Source: an uncultured Actinomycetes bacterium (lineage in GTDB: Bacteria > Actinomycetota > Coriobacteriia > Coriobacteriales > Atopobiaceae). Taken from it: a stretch of 64,000 bases of DNA. A program made the translations under genes and the position numbers. The stretch lies in NCBI GenBank assembly GCA_900314685.1, contig OMWE01000001.1, positions 62,001 to 126,000 on the forward strand, in the 5' to 3' direction. Under the pieces are notes generated by a model. That model did no database searches, was not told where the DNA came from, and saw only the letters and a program-made list of their open reading frames with translations. This document shows, one piece after another, positions 61,252 through 64,000 of the stretch. Numbering within the stretch: the first letter of the stretch is position 1; each line of letters starts with the position of its first letter.

Positions 61252-61277
61252 TATAATCAGATAGAAGAAATTTCTTC
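61252..61277 (+). promoter_or_regulatory. -10 box and operator of the Phd/ParE module
   Basis: TATAAT (61252-61257) precedes the perfect palindrome GAAGAAA-TTTCTTC (61264-61277), which lies between the promoter and the antitoxin start. This is the usual layout for Phd/YefM autorepression. Confidence 0.6.
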
Positions 61278-61292
61278 CGATTGGGGGAAGCC

Positions 61293-61589
61293 ATGCCGCA
61301 GATTGTTCCCGTGAGCGACTTCAGGTCAGACATACGCTCCGTTTCCCGCTACACCGACGAGGGCGAGGTCGTCGTCCTCACCCAGAACGGGCGGCCCCGC
61401 TGGGCCATGGTCGACTACGACGAGTGGAACGCGGCTGCCTCCTCGCAGGAGCGCTCGGTCGCGCGCGCGCTCGCCGAGGCGGAGGGGCTCGAGCGCTCGG
61501 GCGACCTCTCATACGTCTCCGAGGACGAGTACGAGAGGCGCCGCCAGGCGCGCAAGGACGCCCGCTCGCCCAAGGCGGCGGCGCTGTGA
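61293..61589 (+). CDS. Phd/YefM-family antitoxin
   Basis: A 98-residue protein. The N-terminal half (VPVSDFRSDIRSVSRYTDEG, VVLTQNGRPRWAMVDYDEW) is the Phd/YefM DNA-binding fold; the second half is a charged helix that binds the toxin. GGGGGAA lies before the ATG at 61293. Its TGA overlaps the toxin GTG (GTGA), so the pair is coupled. An operator palindrome lies upstream. Confidence 0.9.
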   Translation: MPQIVPVSDFRSDIRSVSRYTDEGEVVVLTQNGRPRWAMVDYDEWNAAASSQERSVARALAEAEGLERSGDLSYVSEDEYERRRQARKDARSPKAAAL

Positions 61590-61897
61590 GGTTCAGGCTG
61601 ACCGAGCTCGCCGACGCGGACCTCGCCGGCATCGAGGACTGGGTCGAGGAGACGCGAGGGGCGGACACCGCGGACCGCGTCTCCGACGAGATCGACGCGA
61701 GGATACGCGAGATAGCCGGGCACCCCCTCCGCTTCCCCGTCTACCAGTTCGACGGGGATTTCGGCCTCATGCACGAGTACCGCAGCGCGAACGCCGGCCG
61801 CTTCAAGGTCTTCTACTGGGTGAACGAGTCCGAGGGCTTCGTCGAGATATGGCGGATACGACACGTCTCCTCCGACTTCACGCGCGTCGGCTGGTGA
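61586..61897 (+). CDS. ParE/RelE-family toxin
   Basis: A 103-residue protein starting at a GTG that overlaps the antitoxin stop. It shows FRLTELADADLAGIEDWVEE, LRFPVYQFDGDFGLMHEYRS and RFKVFYWVNESEGFVEIWRI, a typical ParE/RelE pattern with the conserved Arg/Tyr residues. Whether it poisons gyrase (ParE) or the ribosome (RelE) cannot be decided by eye; the helix spacing favours ParE. Confidence 0.88.
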   Translation: MRFRLTELADADLAGIEDWVEETRGADTADRVSDEIDARIREIAGHPLRFPVYQFDGDFGLMHEYRSANAGRFKVFYWVNESEGFVEIWRIRHVSSDFTRVGW

Positions 61898-62227
61898 CGC
61901 CTGTGGCATTACGGGAAGACCATGCGCGCATCGCCGTACAGACGCGGTAAAGGCTGGGCCCTCGCAGGCCATCCCGCTATTGCCGTACCGTACAAGGACC
62001 CGCCTTACTTTACACAAGGCCGGTTATCCGAGGGTTTTTCGACTCCCCTACCGCAACCGATGAATAGGAACGGCCGATCCGGGGCGGATTATGGCGTGGC
62101 CGCCGCTCTTTTATGCGGCCCGATCCAACCCCCGGTGGACCGAATAATCCGGGTGCGCTTATACGACTTGAAGTGCCTCGCCCTGCGACTTATGGGGCTC
62201 AAGTCGGCTGCCTGTATGGCATTGAAA
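61898..62227. other. Gene-free stretch
   Basis: No credible gene is seen in these 330 bases. GGGGCGGATTAT (about 62084) and AATAATCCGGG (62142) are near-inverted blocks, and several CGATC/CGGG patches give the stretch a degenerate look. It may be the remains of an inserted element. Confidence 0.4.
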
Positions 62228-62259
62228 AGGCCCCCTCGGAAGCAAATCCGAGGGGACCT
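62228..62259 (-). terminator. Rho-independent terminator after the 383-residue gene
   Basis: On the minus strand AGGTCCCCTCGGA and TCCGAGGGGGCCT pair around TTTGCT and are followed by TTTTC. Confidence 0.8.
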
Positions 62260-62291
62260 GTAGCAAAAGGACGCCTGAGGCCTGTGGCTTT

Positions 62292-63443
62292 CTAACCTTT
62301 ATTATTCGTATTCTCCCGTTTAGGCCTGGGAATCTTACGGAGCGCTGAGGAGGCCGCGCCTCCCAAATCACCCGCAACCTTGGCTGCTGCATCGACCACT
62401 TCCGCTGCCGACTTGCCCATTTCGCCCAACACCCTTCCCGCGCCCTCGCCAATGCCGCCCGCCACCTTGGTGGCTGTCCCGCCGACAGCCCCGGCAGCCT
62501 TAACCGCGGCCTCTCCCGCGTTTCCGGCAAGCTTCACCGCGGCACCGACGAATTCGCCCACCGGATTACCGGCCTCCGCGATAGCCGGCTCAACCAACTC
62601 GGGCACGTCCACGTGGTACTTGCCTTTGCGGATCGCCCCCTCCCGGAAAATCTTGGCTATAAACTCCTTGTTCTCTTCGGCTCGCTCGGCATCGCTGCGA
62701 TCGGTGGTCGTCGCTTCGGTCGACTCCCCTGTGCCTTCCTCGTCCTCGTGCTCCGCCTTGATCTCGTCGACCGTCTTATAGAAGCAGTCCTCGGTGACCG
62801 CGACGACGAACTCCCTCGCCTGCGACAGGCAGTGGCTGGGGAACAGCCCGTCAAACGCCTTCCTCTCGGCAAGGTTCATCGGGTTGCCGCGATCGTAGTC
62901 GGGGTCGTAGGGGTCTTCCGACCAGCCGGCGATGCGTCTGCCCCCGTCCCCGTCCTCAATCCGTGCGAGGCCTCCGGTCATTGCGAGGTTCAAGGCGAAG
63001 GCCTCCCTGAGGCCCGTTGTGCCGATTTCGCAGAAATAACCTTGGAGTTCGAGGATGTCCTCGCCCTTCCCGATGTTCATGCGTAGGAAGTAATTGACCG
63101 ACAGCGTCTCCTGGTTGTAGGTCTTGACGATGCTGTAGATGAAATCGTAGCCGCGGGGCGTCCTTCCGGCGTTCACCTCAATCAACCCCTGGTCGTCGCC
63201 GAGCGCCTTGTGGATTCCGTCGATCACGGAGGCCGTGTCCCCGAAGGTCATGGCTCGCTCCGGGGACGTCTTGTACATCCAGACATGGATGTTGGCGTTC
63301 TCCGTCTGCCTATACAGCAGGTCGAACCCGCCGATCCCGAGCGCCTCGCTAACCTCCTTGTAGAACTCGCTGTCTCTCCCGATGGCTTCGTATCCCTCGG
63401 GGACCAGAAGCGCGAGCTTGGTATCTGTCGGATGTATGACCAT
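62292..63443 (-). CDS. Unknown protein with glycine/alanine-rich amphipathic C-terminal repeats
   Basis: A 383-residue soluble protein. Residues 1-200 form a mixed alpha/beta domain (VIHPTDTKLALLVPEGYEAI; later WSEDPYDPDYDRGNPMNLAE). An acidic linker (EHEDEEGTGESTEATTTDRS) leads to a run of eleven-residue-like repeats rich in Ala, Gly, Val and Lys (VKLAGNAGEAAVKAAGAVGG), ending in a basic tail. The repeats resemble membrane-binding amphipathic helices. I do not recognise the family. GAGAGGACAAACC precedes the ATG. It lies in the accessory region after the Phd/ParE pair. Confidence 0.75.
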   Translation of the reverse strand: MVIHPTDTKLALLVPEGYEAIGRDSEFYKEVSEALGIGGFDLLYRQTENANIHVWMYKTSPERAMTFGDTASVIDGIHKALGDDQGLIEVNAGRTPRGYDFIYSIVKTYNQETLSVNYFLRMNIGKGEDILELQGYFCEIGTTGLREAFALNLAMTGGLARIEDGDGGRRIAGWSEDPYDPDYDRGNPMNLAERKAFDGLFPSHCLSQAREFVVAVTEDCFYKTVDEIKAEHEDEEGTGESTEATTTDRSDAERAEENKEFIAKIFREGAIRKGKYHVDVPELVEPAIAEAGNPVGEFVGAAVKLAGNAGEAAVKAAGAVGGTATKVAGGIGEGAGRVLGEMGKSAAEVVDAAAKVAGDLGGAASSALRKIPRPKRENTNNKG

Positions 63444-63640
63444 GGTTTGTCCTCTCAGACTCTCTCAATGTATAGACGGATATGAAATCCCCTAATGGCG
63501 CAGCCTTCACCCCTGTTTGGGCTTGACCTCTGCGCTATATGAATCGCGCCCAGGCCATCCACCAGCTGCAGTGGATGCCGGGCGCAAGTTTGTTAAGGAT
63601 GATGGCGGGCGAGGTGTTGTCCCCTATTTAGCCGCTACAT

Positions 63641-63796
63641 TCAATCGGCTGTTTTCTGGGGCTGTGAAGGGAACTCCCTGTTGTCGATCTTCTCTTTGAG
63701 GTCCTTGATCGTCTTCGGTACCTGGATTATGGCCGCGACGCCGAGAGCGGCAAACACGGCGCAATCAACGACCTTTTTATTGAGCTCTATCTTCAT
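63641..63796 (-). CDS. Small protein with a hydrophobic segment (51 residues)
   Basis: The chain is MKIELNKKVVDCAVFAALGV AAIIQVPKTIKDLKEKIDNR EFPSQPQKTAD, split here only for reading. The middle (CAVFAALGVAAIIQV) can span or enter a membrane; the C-terminal half is a charged helix. GGGAGGAACGAC precedes the ATG. It lies upstream of the 383-residue gene on the same strand, 197 bases away. Confidence 0.55.
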   Translation of the reverse strand: MKIELNKKVVDCAVFAALGVAAIIQVPKTIKDLKEKIDNREFPSQPQKTAD

Positions 63797-63898
63797 GTCG
63801 TTCCTCCCTGCGTTATCGAATCGTCATGGTGCTGAATCTGCGGCCACGTCTTAATAGCTATCGTTTCATGGCTGCGGTTGGCGTCGGTAGAATGCCAC

Positions 63899-64000
63899 TC
63901 ACAGGAAGTAGTCGTCGACCTTTGCCTGCGTGTCCAGGATCTGGTCCTTCGGGACCCCCGCGGCCTCGGCGAAGGCGGAAGACGCCCTCAGCGTATCCCG
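63899..64000 (-). CDS. C-terminal end of an unknown gene
   Basis: The final 33 codons (RDTLRASSAFAEAAGVPKDQ ... KVDDYFL) are in the window; the gene continues to the right. Only a helical end with no motif is seen, so the family is unknown. Confidence 0.4.
   Translation of the reverse strand, partial: RDTLRASSAFAEAAGVPKDQILDTQAKVDDYFL

Overview
The window is high-GC DNA of a strictly anaerobic, gut-type actinobacterium. The best fit is class Coriobacteriia, perhaps Collinsella or a close relative. The reasons are the very high third-position GC, strong AGGAGG ribosome sites, TATCAT/TACCAT-like -10 boxes, a DUF3793 gene beside a flavodoxin, GatBC-type PTS genes, two 6-phospho-beta-glucosidases, L-lactate dehydrogenase and carbamate kinase, and no sign of respiration genes. 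The genus is inferred from gene content and was not tested by any search.

Layout. 1-5 kb: a minus-strand sugar-phosphate locus (class II aldolase 5' end, PH-like membrane protein, PTS IIC and IIB, a triosephosphate-isomerase relative) with a GntR/UTRA repressor and several copies of an ACTTGTACAA-type operator; a YjbQ-family gene diverges from the repressor. 5-16 kb: housekeeping genes on the minus strand (rsmI, a GH5-fold protein lacking both catalytic glutamates, queD, pcrA, a HAD phosphatase, two paralogous zinc-ribbon membrane proteins, elp3). Divergent from elp3 lies a Trm9/ALKBH8-like methyltransferase, which suggests a wobble-uridine modification pair. 17-27 kb: DEAD-box helicase, dipeptidase, monoacylglycerol-lipase-like hydrolase, a DinJ-like/PIN toxin-antitoxin pair, a MetE-like methyltransferase with a divergent LysR regulator and a perfect operator palindrome, and a DUF362 ferredoxin protein.

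27-46 kb is mainly transporters and local regulators: Bcr/CflA, Fsr-like and LacY-type MFS proteins, RpiR, AraC and TetR regulators, two GH1 genes, an esterase, rph, flavodoxin/DUF3793, a CstA-family carrier and a radical SAM enzyme. 46-49.5 kb holds ldh, a D-2-hydroxyacid dehydrogenase and carbamate kinase.

49.9-64 kb has an accessory character. It contains a 1156-residue LPQTG surface protein with a Sec10/PgrA-like CAP domain between alanine-rich coiled coils, a Tat lipoprotein of the tannase/esterase type, a ferredoxin gene broken by one in-frame TGA, KptA next to an MNT/HEPN pair, a fragment of the 3' half of a tRNA-Met gene with a 25-nt insertion in its T loop, two arrays of 10-bp phased repeats, a Phd/ParE pair and unknown genes up to the end. 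Two copies of a 230-bp inverted-repeat element with TA ends (about 17.0 and 57.1 kb) and many 25-bp GTGACA...TGTCAC repeats (10.5, 56.2, 57.4, 58.5, 59.4 kb) link this region to the rest of the window.
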